Positions 1-7,618 are shown, counted from the stretch's first letter. The stretch: 27,173 nt of DNA from CAYSRC01 sp964433495 (GCA_964433495.1 CAYSRC010000032.1:1-27173), one strand, 5' to 3'. Numbers and translations: made by a program. The notes: a model not told the origin generated them from the sequence alone.

Positions 1-81
1 CCGTGGGGGAAGGATTCCGGGACTTAAAGCTTACACCTATCCCTTGGGTTACGGGCCCTAATGCTCCCTTTCACAAGGAAA

Positions 82-100
82 CTGCCGGCTGCGTCGGCAG
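82..100 (-). terminator. Weak hairpin downstream of galM
   Basis: Just after the galM stop (read on the minus strand) there is a 6-bp stem, CTGCCG/CGGCAG, with a 7-nt loop followed by TTTCCTTG. The stem is short and the T-run is interrupted, so termination would be inefficient. Bases 1-81 otherwise show no gene I can support. Confidence 0.3.
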
Positions 101-124
101 CTCCAATCGGCGGTAAGGCGGCAA

Positions 125-1174
125 TCATCCTCTGACGTCGAACGAAAAACGCGTCCAGCTCTCAAACCGCTCGCCCGCCCTGATGACCGCCGAGGGGAAC
201 TCGGGGCGGTTGGGCGCGTCGGGAAAAAACTGCGTCTCGAGGCAAAAGCCGTCCCGCGGCCGGTAGACGGCGCCGTCCTTTCCCGCGCGCTCGGTGAGGT
301 AGTTTGCGGTATAGAACTGCACCGCGGGCAGGGTCGTCTCGACCCGCATAACGATGCCCGTTCTGTCACTGTATGCCTCCGCCGCCGGGCGCAGCGCGCC
401 GCGTTCACCCTCCACAATATAGTTGTGGTCGTACCCCCTCGCCCATTTGAGCTGGTCATAGTCGGCGTCGATGTTTTCGCCGATTGCCGTCGGGGACAAA
501 AAGCTCATCGGCGTCCCCTCGCACGCCCTTATCTCGCCCGTGGGGATGCTCACGCTGTTGTTCGGAGTAAACGTCGGCGCAAAGATCCGCATGGTCTGCG
601 CCAGCACATCGCCCGAGCCGTGGCCCGCAAGGTTAAAATAGGTGTGGTTTGTCAGGTTGAACACGGTGTCGTGTTCGCTGCACGCGGCGCTGTAGCGCAG
701 CTCAAGCGCGCCGCCCCCCACCGTGTACCTCACCCGCACGTCAAGCGCGCCGGGATATCCCGCGTCCCCGTCGGGGCTTACGAGGCCGAGGGTCACGCTC
801 GTGCCGTCGTGCTCCAAAATCTCCCACGCCCTGCGCGCAAAGCCGTTGCTGCCGCCGTGCAGGTGGTTGGGCGGGTCGTTGCACTCGAGGCGGTACTCCC
901 TGCCGCCGAGCGTGAAGCGCCCGTTCGCTATCCTGTTGCCGTACCTGCCGATGACCGCGCCGAGGCTGCCGTCCCCTTTGACGTACCCCTCGAGGTCGTC
1001 ATAGCCCAAAACGACGTCGTACACCCCGTCACGCCCGCCCACCCTGAGCGAGCGTATCGCCGCGCCGAGGGTGATGATCTCGCACTCGACGGCGCCGTCC
1101 GATATCACGGCACTTTTTATCTCTTCGCCCGAGGGCAAAAAACCAAAGCGTTCAATCTGTGCCGATGTTTTCAT
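125..1174 (-). CDS. galM: Aldose 1-epimerase (galactose mutarotase)
   Basis: This 349-residue protein has the usual length and motifs of cytosolic GalM, which interconverts the alpha and beta anomers of hexoses and so feeds the Leloir pathway or glucose metabolism. The sugar-binding NHLHGG motif holds His106, the TNHTYFNL motif holds the catalytic acid His177, GYDHNYI holds Asp249, and CLETQFFPD holds the catalytic base Glu313. The first conserved block, GRYGNRI, is at about 77-82. The start is an ATG preceded by GGGAGGG with 6-nt spacing. It lies downstream of the phosphoglucomutase gene on the same strand, but a strong hairpin stands between them, so co-transcription would be partial. No separate promoter was recognised upstream. 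The gene has no oddities and the assignment is secure; the preferred sugar cannot be read from sequence. Confidence 0.95.
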   Translation of the reverse strand: MKTSAQIERFGFLPSGEEIKSAVISDGAVECEIITLGAAIRSLRVGGRDGVYDVVLGYDDLEGYVKGDGSLGAVIGRYGNRIANGRFTLGGREYRLECNDPPNHLHGGSNGFARRAWEILEHDGTSVTLGLVSPDGDAGYPGALDVRVRYTVGGGALELRYSAACSEHDTVFNLTNHTYFNLAGHGSGDVLAQTMRIFAPTFTPNNSVSIPTGEIRACEGTPMSFLSPTAIGENIDADYDQLKWARGYDHNYIVEGERGALRPAAEAYSDRTGIVMRVETTLPAVQFYTANYLTERAGKDGAVYRPRDGFCLETQFFPDAPNRPEFPSAVIRAGERFESWTRFSFDVRG

Positions 1175-1565
1175 AGCACGCCCTCCCGTTTATGTTGCTG
1201 TGCACCTAAAACCTTCGCACCGTGCGGCGGCCCGCCCGTGCGGGGAATGTGTGTTCAAACCCCCGTTTTGCCGCCGTGCCGGGGCAAGCATCATCCCGCT
1301 CACCCTGTTTTTTGGGGGAGAGGGAGGTACATGCGGCACGCAATTCACTCTGCCCCCTCGGGGATAGGCGGCATACCGCGCGCCCGCCGTGCACGCCGCC
1401 GCCCGGCTCCCTGCCGCACGGCAGGGCCGAAGCACCGGGTCAAAACACCCTTCCCATAATCCGACACTCGAGCCCCGCGCGGCCCGTTTAAACAAGCGGC
1501 AGCTGCGCGGATTGTGCGCAGCTGCCGCAAAAAGCCTACAGCAAATTTCCGAGGCCGCCGCGCGG
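1175..1565. other. Intergenic region between galM and phosphoglucomutase
   Basis: This GC-rich stretch of 391 bases holds no convincing gene. It has the phosphoglucomutase terminator hairpin (1496-1528), a second small hairpin with 7-bp arms CCCTGCC/GGCAGGG (1409-1426), and the galM ribosome binding site near 1181-1187. No promoter matching the sigma-A consensus was found for galM. Confidence 0.5.
1487..1528 (-). terminator. Intrinsic terminator after phosphoglucomutase
   Basis: A perfect 13-bp inverted repeat (arms 1496-1508 and 1516-1528, GCGGCAGCTGCGC) encloses a 7-nt loop. Read on the minus strand it is followed by TTGTTTAAAC, a short T-rich tail. It begins about 40 bases after the phosphoglucomutase stop, so it most likely ends or attenuates that transcript before galM. 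Confidence 0.65.
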
Positions 1566-3269
1566 TCAGCCGACAAGGCCCCTCGAGTGCTTTTCGAGCC
1601 GGTCGAGCATCGCGAGCGACCCCGCTTTGCTGCTCTCGCAGGCGGTGAGGTAGATCTTCATCTTGGGCTCGGTTCCCGACGGGCGGATGATGACCGACGC
1701 GCCGCCCTCAAGCCCCAGCTCGAGAACCTCCGAGCTCGGCAGCCCCGTCGGGGTGACGCTTCCGTCGGGGTTCACCCGCTCGCCCTTTTTGTAGTCGCAC
1801 ACCGACACCGCTTTGATGCCGTCGATGTCCTTCGGCGGCGCGGAGAACAGCCGCTGCATGACGTCCTTCATGCGCTGCGTGCCGTCGAGGCCCCCGAACT
1901 CGATGCTGATGACCCTGTGCAGATAGAAACCGTACTTTTTGTAGATGCCGTCGAGCATCTCGGCGGGCGTCGTCCCGTTCTTTTTGCACCACGCGGTGAG
2001 CTCGCACAGCATCATCGAGGCAAAAACGGCGTCCTTGTCGCGGACGTACGAGCCCGCGAGATAGCCGCAGCTCTCCTCAAAGCCGAAGATGAACCGGCCC
2101 TGCTCACCCCTGTTTTCAAGCATCAGAATCTGCTCGCCGATGAACTTAAAGCCCGTCAGCACCACCCGCATCTCGACGCCGCCGTCCTCGGCTATCCTGT
2201 CGGTTAGGGCGGACGAGACGATGCTGCGAACCGCCACGGGGTTCTTTGGCATGCTGCCGTTTTGGTTCCTCGCCGCCACGATGTAGCTCAATATAAGCGC
2301 GCCCACCTCGTTGCCGGTCAGCCTGCGGTACCCCTCGCCGTCCCGTATCGCCACGCCCACGCGGTCGGCGTCGGGGTCGGTCGCAATAAACAGGTCGGGC
2401 TTTTCGCTCTCGCACAGCGCGAGCCCCAGCTTGAGCGCGCCCTCGGTCTCGGGGTTGGGGTAGGTGCAGGTCGGGAAATCGCCGTCGGGCAGCTCCTGCT
2501 CCTTTACGATCGAGATGTCCCTGACCCCGATATCGCAGAGCACCTTGCGCACCGGCTCGTTGCCCGTCCCGTTGAGGGGCGAGTAGACGAGCTTGACGGG
2601 GTACTCTTCGCACACACCGGCGTTGAGCTGCTGTTCCTCCACCGCCCTGTAGTAGTCGCCCACCACCTCCTCGGTGATGTACTGTATCTGCCCCGAGGCG
2701 AGCGCCGCGTCAAAGTCACACAGCTTCACGCCGTCAAAGGTATCGACGGACTGTATGTTGGCGTAGACCTCGGCCGCGGCCTCGATGGTCATCTGGCAGC
2801 CGTCCGGGCCGTACGCCTTGTAGCCGTTGTACTGCGCCGGGTTGTGGCTCGCAGTGATCATGATGCCCGCGGCACACCCGAGACGCCTTACGGCGTAGGA
2901 CAGCATCGGCGTCGGCATGAGTCGATCGTACAGCCACGCCTTGACGCCGTTGGCCGCCAGCACCCGCGCACTCTCCCGCGCAAACTCCTCGCTGTGACGG
3001 CGCGAGTCGTACGACACCGCGACGCACCCGCCGCCGTTCTTGAGCACATACTCGGCAAGGCCCTGCGTCGCCCTGCGCACGGTGTATATGTTCATGCGGT
3101 TGCAGCCCGCGCCCAGTACGCCCCGAAGACCCGCCGTGCCAAACTCAAGCTCGGCGCCGAAGCGCCCCTTCTTTTCGTCCTCGCTGTCCTTGACGGCCTT
3201 GAGCTCGGCCGCGAGCTCGCTGTCCTCCACGCGCTCTACCCAGCGCAGATATTCCGCGTTGTAATCCAT
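1566..3269 (-). CDS. Phospho-sugar mutase (phosphoglucomutase/phosphomannomutase)
   Basis: This 567-residue protein is an alpha-D-phosphohexomutase of the long Firmicutes PgcA type, interconverting glucose 1-phosphate and glucose 6-phosphate (or the mannose equivalents). All four signature loops are present: the phosphoserine loop TASHNP with Ser141, the magnesium loop DPDADRVG at 298-305, the sugar-specificity loop GFEES at 396-400, and the phosphate-binding loop RPSGTEPK at 529-536. GTAGLRG near residue 44 is the usual N-terminal phosphate contact. The ATG start has a strong GGAGGTG site 7 nt upstream, and a sigma-A promoter lies at 3369-3398. The GEES loop form is typical of bifunctional or glucose-preferring members, but specificity is inferred. 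Together with galM it suggests entry of hexoses into glycolysis or envelope sugar synthesis. Confidence 0.93.
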   Translation of the reverse strand: MDYNAEYLRWVERVEDSELAAELKAVKDSEDEKKGRFGAELEFGTAGLRGVLGAGCNRMNIYTVRRATQGLAEYVLKNGGGCVAVSYDSRRHSEEFARESARVLAANGVKAWLYDRLMPTPMLSYAVRRLGCAAGIMITASHNPAQYNGYKAYGPDGCQMTIEAAAEVYANIQSVDTFDGVKLCDFDAALASGQIQYITEEVVGDYYRAVEEQQLNAGVCEEYPVKLVYSPLNGTGNEPVRKVLCDIGVRDISIVKEQELPDGDFPTCTYPNPETEGALKLGLALCESEKPDLFIATDPDADRVGVAIRDGEGYRRLTGNEVGALILSYIVAARNQNGSMPKNPVAVRSIVSSALTDRIAEDGGVEMRVVLTGFKFIGEQILMLENRGEQGRFIFGFEESCGYLAGSYVRDKDAVFASMMLCELTAWCKKNGTTPAEMLDGIYKKYGFYLHRVISIEFGGLDGTQRMKDVMQRLFSAPPKDIDGIKAVSVCDYKKGERVNPDGSVTPTGLPSSEVLELGLEGGASVIIRPSGTEPKMKIYLTACESSKAGSLAMLDRLEKHSRGLVG

Positions 3270-3726
3270 TTGTCCCCACCTCCGAAAGCTTTAAAAACGG
3301 CGCGCCGCACCCCGCACCGCACCCGTAAGGCGAGGGCCGCGGCGCGTGCGCTGTTTGTATTTATACATATAATAAGATATCCGGCGCCCCAAAGTCAATT
3401 GACACACGGTATAAAAAACGCCCCGCAATTTCGGCACATTATATAAAATAATCAATCGGTTCCGCGCAACACCGTGTAAACTGCGCGAAGGGCCGCAGAG
3501 GTTTTCCGAAGCTCCGTTGAACACTATATCGTCTATACAATCAGTTGTTTTGCGTTCGGCGGCCGCGGGACGAGGGGTTAAATTTTTCCCCAAAAGATGA
3601 TATAGTATACTTAATGCCGCACAGCACGGCAAAACGGGGCAGCTGCCCCCCGCTGCGGCGGCACGGCAGGATTAAGCATTGGTTTAAAGGAGATGCGCGG
3701 CGCTTGGGGCCGCGCAAAAACACGGC
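3270..3726. other. Divergent intergenic region, phosphoglucomutase to NUDIX
   Basis: This 457-base gap carries the phosphoglucomutase promoter on the minus strand. On the plus strand a TATACT box at 3606-3611, with no good -35, may serve the NUDIX gene. A self-complementary GGGGCAGCTGCCCC lies near 3636-3649. The last 40 bases hold the NUDIX Shine-Dalgarno and its hairpin, described separately. I see no coding sequence here. Confidence 0.45.
3369..3398 (-). promoter_or_regulatory. Sigma-A promoter for phosphoglucomutase
   Basis: On the minus strand, TTGACT (3393-3398) is separated by 18 nt from TATTAT (3369-3374). Transcription would start near 3362, about 90 nt upstream of the ATG. The -35 box sits inside the 10-bp palindrome GTCAATTGAC (3394-3403), a possible but unproven operator. 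Confidence 0.6.
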
Positions 3727-3729
3727 ATG
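3686..3729 (+). promoter_or_regulatory. Hairpin-spaced ribosome binding site of the NUDIX gene
   Basis: The only good Shine-Dalgarno, AAAGGAG (3686-3692), is 34 nt from the ATG at 3727. Between them is a perfect 7-bp hairpin, GCGCGGC (3695-3701) and GCCGCGC (3709-3715), with a 7-nt loop. If folded, it would leave an effective spacing of about 13 nt. An ATG at 3693 directly abuts the AAAGGAG, but it opens a frame with no recognisable protein. No in-frame start exists between the upstream TAA and 3727. Confidence 0.5.
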
Positions 3730-4311
3730 GAACTGACCGAACAGCTCAAAAACTATTTGCCCTGCAACGAGCAGGAGCGCGCCGACCGCGCAACGATGCT
3801 GGCGCTTTTGGGGACGGGGGCCGACCTCTTCACCCGCGGCAACACCGTCTGCCACTTCACCGCCTCGGCGTGGACGGTCGACCCCGAGCGCGCGCTCGTG
3901 CTGATGGCCTACCACAACCTGTACGACTCGTGGGCGTGGCTGGGCGGCCACGCGGACGGCGGGCGCGACCTATTGTCGGTCGCGCTGCGCGAGGTCGCCG
4001 AGGAGAGCGGTCTTTCCCGCGTGCGCCCTGTCACGGACGGGATCTTTTCGCTCGAGACGCTCGTCGTCGACGGCCACGAAAAGTGCGGGGCCTATGTCCC
4101 CAGCCACCTGCACCTCAACGTCACCTATCTCGTCGCCGCCGATTCCTCCCTGCCCGTGCGCTGCAAGCCCGACGAAAACAGCGGCGTGCGGTGGTTTTCG
4201 CCGCGCGACGCCGTCGCCGCGTCCAAAGAGCCGTGGTTTCGGGAGCGGATATACAAAAAGCTCAACGCCAAAATCCCAAAGTACCTCAGCGGCTTCGACG
4301 CCGCGATATAA
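3727..4311 (+). CDS. NUDIX hydrolase
   Basis: This 194-residue cytosolic protein would hydrolyse a nucleoside-diphosphate-linked compound; the substrate is unknown. The Nudix box runs from Gly74 to Leu96 and ends in the intact REVAEESGL core, so the metal-binding glutamates (Glu89, Glu92, Glu93) are there. The first conserved glutamate of the box is replaced by Arg80. Residues 40-72 form the usual beta-strand lead-in, with CHFTASAWTV and a WLGGHADGG run. The start is fixed by an in-frame TAA at about 3686 and the absence of another start codon; its Shine-Dalgarno is separated by a hairpin. It stands alone, facing away from phosphoglucomutase and convergent with the sirtuin gene. The family call is firm, the function open. 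Confidence 0.9.
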   Translation: MELTEQLKNYLPCNEQERADRATMLALLGTGADLFTRGNTVCHFTASAWTVDPERALVLMAYHNLYDSWAWLGGHADGGRDLLSVALREVAEESGLSRVRPVTDGIFSLETLVVDGHEKCGAYVPSHLHLNVTYLVAADSSLPVRCKPDENSGVRWFSPRDAVAASKEPWFRERIYKKLNAKIPKYLSGFDAAI

Positions 4312-4617
4312 CCGCGCGGGCGATCTTAACGTCGGGGGAAGGCGCGGCGCGGGCCTTCCCCCACCCTCAAACACGAAAAAGCGGCTTGAGACGCCCTCCT
4401 ATCCTCGAACGACGGTCGGGCAGCCGTTAAAAAGACAGAACGCGGGCTTTTGGGGACGGCGTCCTCAAACATCCCAAAAGAGGACGGACAGGAAAAAGGC
4501 CTAAAGACCGCAGGCGCAGTCAACGCGCCGCGGCTGCGGCTTTTGGGGGCGTCCGGCCGCGGCCCGCATCCGGAGCCCTCTTTAAGGGCGTCCCCCGCCC
4601 GCCGCACGGGGGCACGG
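4312..4617. other. Convergent intergenic region, NUDIX to sirtuin
   Basis: This 306-base region has no recognisable gene. A 10-bp hairpin (arms 4334-4343 and 4353-4362, GGGGGAAGGC) follows the NUDIX stop but lacks a T-run. A 7-bp CGTCCTC/GAGGACG hairpin lies further in. Two similar segments, GCTTTTGGGG-ACGGCGTCC near 4447 and GCTTTTGGGGGCGTCC near 4539, look like a degenerate direct repeat. Confidence 0.4.
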
Positions 4618-5385
4618 CTAAAGCCTCTCAAAAACCTCGCCGATGTCGCCGCCGATGACGATGTCCGCAAACCTGTCCGCGGGCGTCGGCGTCCTGTTGA
4701 CGACCGCGAGCACCGCACTCTTGGGCATGTACTCGATAAGCCCCGCCGCGGGGTAGACGACGAGCGATGTGCCCCCGACAATCAGCAGCGGGCAGCTCGC
4801 GATCGCCCGCACCGCGCGCCCGAGGTCGTTTTGGTCGAGCGGCTCCTCGTACAGCACCACGTCGGGCTTGATTATCCCGCCGCACGCACACCGCGGCACC
4901 CCCTCGCACCCTGTCACCGCCTCGAGGCCGTAGGGCCTGCCGCACTTCATACAGTGGTTGCGGTGGATGCTTCCGTGGAGCTCGACGACGTTTTTGCTGC
5001 CCGCCGCCGTGTGGAGGCCGTCGATGTTTTGGGTGATGACACAGCCGATGTGTCCCTCGCGCTCAAGCTCGGCGAGCTTGAGGTGCACCGCATTGGGCTT
5101 TGCGTCGGGGAAGATCATCCTGTCCCTGTAAAAGCGATAGAACTCCTCGGTGTTGCGCTCAAAAAAGCTGCGCGAGATGATTGTCTCGGGCGGGAACCTA
5201 TAGCTCTGCGCATAAAGCCCGTCCGGGCTTCTGAAATCGGGTATCCCGCTCGGCGCGGAGACGCCCGCCCCGCCGAAAAACACCGCCCCCTTGACGTCCC
5301 TTATCAGCTCGCCGAGCCTCGTTATCTCATCCGTGATGTCCGACCCCCTATGATTTGATAGAACCTTTCGTCCCGTCGGCCGCAA
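4618..5385 (-). CDS. NAD-dependent protein deacylase (sirtuin, Sir2 family)
   Basis: The protein removes acyl groups from lysine using NAD+. It carries GAGVSAPSGIPDFRS (about 39-53) and TQNIDGLH (118-125) for NAD binding, the catalytic His137 in ELHGS, and GGTSLVVYPA (204-213) near the C-terminus. The structural zinc site has C145-x2-C148 but then C166-x-C168, one residue tighter than the usual C-x2-C. At 255 residues it is full length. The start is uncertain: the frame opens with TTG at 5385, which has no good ribosome site, while an AGGGGG lies about 40 nt into it with no standard in-frame start behind. Translation may therefore begin at a rare codon near residue 16. It is monocistronic and divergent from ridA. 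Confidence 0.9.
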   Translation of the reverse strand: MRPTGRKVLSNHRGSDITDEITRLGELIRDVKGAVFFGGAGVSAPSGIPDFRSPDGLYAQSYRFPPETIISRSFFERNTEEFYRFYRDRMIFPDAKPNAVHLKLAELEREGHIGCVITQNIDGLHTAAGSKNVVELHGSIHRNHCMKCGRPYGLEAVTGCEGVPRCACGGIIKPDVVLYEEPLDQNDLGRAVRAIASCPLLIVGGTSLVVYPAAGLIEYMPKSAVLAVVNRTPTPADRFADIVIGGDIGEVFERL

Positions 5386-5675
5386 GCGCTGACAAGCGTG
5401 TGCAGCCCGCCCGCGCCCCGGCGGCTTTTTCCGCAGGATGTCCCGAGACGCGCGCCGACACGCAATACTCTTCCGCGGCGGCGGGACGGAAAATTTGACA
5501 AAACCCCTTGCGCCCCGCTGTAAAATGCGGGCGCGATGTGCTATACTGTTTACAGCAACCGAATGGCGTCCGCACGTTTATTATATCAAAACGCGCGGCG
5601 GCTTTAAAGCCCCGCCCATCCTGTATCCGCGGCGTCCCGCACGCCAAAAAATAAAGCCGGAAACGAGGTCAAAAA
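5386..5675. other. Divergent intergenic region, sirtuin to ridA
   Basis: This 290-base gap holds the ridA promoter elements. No sirtuin promoter was recognised on the minus strand and no small gene was seen. Confidence 0.4.
5517..5556 (+). promoter_or_regulatory. ridA promoter with flanking inverted repeat
   Basis: An extended -10 element, TGCTATACT (TATACT at 5542-5547), would start transcription near 5554. It is flanked by a perfect 8-bp inverted repeat, GCTGTAAA (5517-5524) and TTTACAGC (5549-5556), centred about three helical turns apart, which looks like an operator. A second possible promoter is TTGACA (5495-5500) with 18-nt spacing to TGTAAA (5519-5524). Confidence 0.4.
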
Positions 5676-6059
5676 ATGTCCAAGCAAATCGTCTCAACCG
5701 CGTCCGCCCCCTCCGCAATCGGGCCGTACTCCCAGGCAGTGAAGGCAAACGGCTTTGTCTTTGTCTCGGGGCAGCTTCCGCTCGACCCCAAAACGGGCAA
5801 GTTCAGCTCGATGGAGGTCTCGGCGCAGACCGAGCGCTCGATCCTAAACCTCGAGGCGGTGCTCGCCGCCGCGGGCTCGGGCCTTGACAGGGTCGTCAAG
5901 ACAACGGTGTTTTTGAAGAACATGTACGATTTTAACGCGATGAACGAGGTCTATTCGCGCTATTTCAAGTCCGACTGTCCCGCCCGCGCCGCCGTCGAGG
6001 TCGCCCGCCTGCCCAAGGACGCCCTCGTCGAAATCGAGTGCGTCGCCCTCGCCGACTGA
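5676..6059 (+). CDS. ridA: RidA family enamine/imine deaminase
   Basis: This 127-residue protein matches the RidA (YjgF/YER057c/UK114) family almost end to end. RidA hydrolyses reactive 2-aminoacrylate and other enamines formed by PLP enzymes, protecting them from damage. Family hallmarks are AIGPYSQAV (about 12-20), FVSGQLPLDP, the KTTVFL strand, and the C-terminal PARAAVEVARLP with the conserved active-site arginine, followed by LVEIECVAL. It is a cytosolic homotrimer in known members. The ATG has GAGGT 6 nt upstream. It is a single-gene unit with its own promoter and terminator. Nothing odd was seen. Confidence 0.93.
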   Translation: MSKQIVSTASAPSAIGPYSQAVKANGFVFVSGQLPLDPKTGKFSSMEVSAQTERSILNLEAVLAAAGSGLDRVVKTTVFLKNMYDFNAMNEVYSRYFKSDCPARAAVEVARLPKDALVEIECVALAD

Positions 6060-6090
6060 CCCCTGCGCGCCGCGCCGTCCGTCCTCCCCG

Positions 6091-6136
6091 CCCCCTGCCG
6101 CGTCCCCCGAGGCTGCGGCAGGGGGAACGCTTTTAC
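6091..6136 (+). terminator. Terminator after ridA
   Basis: A perfect 11-bp stem (arms 6091-6101 and 6115-6125, CCCCCTGCCGC) with a 13-nt loop lies 32 nt past the ridA stop, followed by AACGCTTTTA. The stem is strong and the T-run short. Confidence 0.6.
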
Positions 6137-6209
6137 GGGCCGCTTCTCACACCCCGCCCTCGTGCGAAACCCGTCGATCGATTTTGGGGATAAATCTGTC
6201 CCCCGGCTA

Positions 6210-6238
6210 TTGACACCCGCGCCGCTTTGCTGTATAAT
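6210..6238 (+). promoter_or_regulatory. Consensus sigma-A promoter of tRNA-fMet
   Basis: Perfect TTGACA (6210-6215) and TATAAT (6233-6238) are 17 nt apart, as strong as a housekeeping promoter can be. The predicted start point falls at 6244-6246, on or beside the first base of the mature tRNA. Confidence 0.85.
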
Positions 6239-6244
6239 ACTAAA

Positions 6245-6320
<76 letters not shown>

Positions 6321-6326
6321 ACAAAA

Positions 6327-6360
6327 GCCCGGGTGCACAGCGCGCCCGGGCCTGTTTTTT
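6327..6360 (+). terminator. Terminator of tRNA-fMet
   Basis: A 7-bp GC stem, GCCCGGG (6327-6333) with CCCGGGC (6345-6351), is followed by CTGTTTTTT, seven bases beyond the tRNA CCA end. It is a typical intrinsic terminator. Confidence 0.85.
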
Positions 6361-6417
6361 GCAGGTTTTTGAAATTGAAGCGCTCTTTCCCCTATCGCCG
6401 GGATTTGCAGAGAACAG

Positions 6418-6473
6418 AAAACAGAGAACACCTCAGCCGCGCGTCGACCGAGGTGTTCTCTGTTTCTTTTTTT
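6418..6473 (+). terminator. Second strong hairpin terminator, probably bidirectional
   Basis: A perfect 16-bp inverted repeat (arms 6418-6433 extended to 6434, and 6450-6465; AAACAGAGAACACCTC) has a 15-nt loop and a T-rich tail (6463-6473) on the plus strand. Read on the minus strand the tail is TTTTCTGTTC. It sits 50 nt past the end of the minus-strand lactonase operon, so it can close that operon and back up the tRNA terminator. Confidence 0.75.
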
Positions 6474-6522
6474 CTTTACGGCATTACGCCGTCCTGTGCC
6501 GCGGGCTTTTACACGGGCTTTG

Positions 6523-7608
6523 TCAAAGGCCCGCTCCGCCGTGAAAAAACACAATGCAGACGGGCGACGGAAAATCGGTCGTTTCTCTCAGCACAATGTT
6601 TCCGTCCTCCTCAATCGAGAACAACGCGATGGTGTCGCTCTCCTGATTCCCCACAAGAAGCATCCTCCCCGTCGGGTCAACGCAAAAGCCGCGCGGCGTT
6701 CTGCCCCCGCACGGGACGCGGTTTATAAGCTCCGGGGCGCCGTCCGCGAGGATTTTATAGCAGCAGATGCTGTCGTGCCCGCGGTTGGACGCGTACAGAT
6801 ATCTGCCGTCGGGCGTTATGTGCAGGTCGGAGCAGATGTTCGCGTCGGGGTCAAAGCCCTCGGGAAGGGTGCTTACCGTGCCGCGCAGGGTCATCCCTCC
6901 TTCCGAGCAGCCAAAGTGCATCACCTGACTGCTTATCTCGTTGATGAGATAGAAGTTTTTGCCGTCCCGGCTGAACTCCCCGTACCTCGGGCCGCTGCGC
7001 GGCGGCAGACAGATATCGCGTTCACTCTGCGGCGCGATTTCGTCCCCGTCAAAGCGGTATGCCTTGACCGTGTCCGTTCCGAGGTCGGGCACAAGCATCA
7101 TGTCCTCGTTCGGCACAAAAACCGTGCTGTGGGCATGTGGGCCCTTCTGCCGCACGGGGTGCGCGCCGCAGCCGCGGTGCTCGTGGATTACCCGACGGCC
7201 TGTCAAGTGCCCTTGGCGGTCAAGCGGGAAAACGCTCACCGAACCGCTTGCAAAGTTGGCGACGGACAGAAACCGGCCGTTCGGCGCGGCGGCGACGTGA
7301 CACGGGTCGGCCCCGCCGGCGCCCACCGAGCGCACCGTTTTCATCACACCGCCCGAGACATCGATCTCGGTAAGCCCTCCGCCGAGCTCCCCCTCAAACT
7401 CCTTGAGCTCGTTTACGGCGTATATCTTCGCCCTTTCCTCATCAATGCAGAGATACGACGGGTTGCGCAGATCCAGCTGCTGCAACACGCTTATCCGCCC
7501 ATCCTCCAGCGCGCACAGATAAATCCCTTTTCCCTTGCCTTCAAATATCTGTCCCGTGCCGAAGAGGATCGGCTCTGTATATGTCCCCACGCACAACAAC
7601 TGTCTCAT
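6523..7608 (-). CDS. 6-phosphogluconolactonase-family seven-bladed beta-propeller lactonase
   Basis: This 361-residue protein belongs to the YbhE/Pgl type lactonase family (cytosolic beta-propeller, usual length about 340-380). In known members it hydrolyses 6-phosphogluconolactone to 6-phosphogluconate; relatives act on other sugar lactones. Hallmarks are VGTYTE at the N-terminus, the GPHAHS segment, SDLHITPDGRYLYASNRGHDS in the late blades (about 265-285) and TPRGFCVDPTGR followed by VGNQESDTIALF. The ATG has GGGGAA 5 nt upstream, overlapping the end of the preceding gene; the gap is 10 nt, so the two are co-translated. No glucose-6-phosphate dehydrogenase gene is in the window, so a free sugar lactone made by a neighbouring dehydrogenase is a plausible alternative substrate. 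Confidence 0.88.
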   Translation of the reverse strand: MRQLLCVGTYTEPILFGTGQIFEGKGKGIYLCALEDGRISVLQQLDLRNPSYLCIDEERAKIYAVNELKEFEGELGGGLTEIDVSGGVMKTVRSVGAGGADPCHVAAAPNGRFLSVANFASGSVSVFPLDRQGHLTGRRVIHEHRGCGAHPVRQKGPHAHSTVFVPNEDMMLVPDLGTDTVKAYRFDGDEIAPQSERDICLPPRSGPRYGEFSRDGKNFYLINEISSQVMHFGCSEGGMTLRGTVSTLPEGFDPDANICSDLHITPDGRYLYASNRGHDSICCYKILADGAPELINRVPCGGRTPRGFCVDPTGRMLLVGNQESDTIALFSIEEDGNIVLRETTDFPSPVCIVFFHGGAGL

Positions 7609-7618
7609 AACGCTTCCC

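Noticed and set aside
425..1459. Long plus-strand frame opposite galM
   Set aside because: Antisense shadow of galM; Arg/Ala/Pro/His-rich translation typical of GC-rich mirror frames.
2262..3446. 394-codon plus-strand frame opposite phosphoglucomutase
   Set aside because: It mirrors a gene with complete family motifs, and its own translation has no recognisable domain.
3693..4430. 245-codon frame starting at ATG 3693 beside AAAGGAG
   Set aside because: Overlaps the NUDIX gene in another frame and gives an Arg-rich low-quality protein. The abutting ATG is noted as a possible leader start only.
4450..5358. 302-codon plus-strand frame opposite the sirtuin
   Set aside because: Antisense shadow of a gene with full sirtuin motifs.
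5495..5500. TTGACA paired with TATACT as a ridA promoter
   Set aside because: Spacing of 41 nt is too long; only TTGACA-18-TGTAAA or the extended -10 alone are reasonable.
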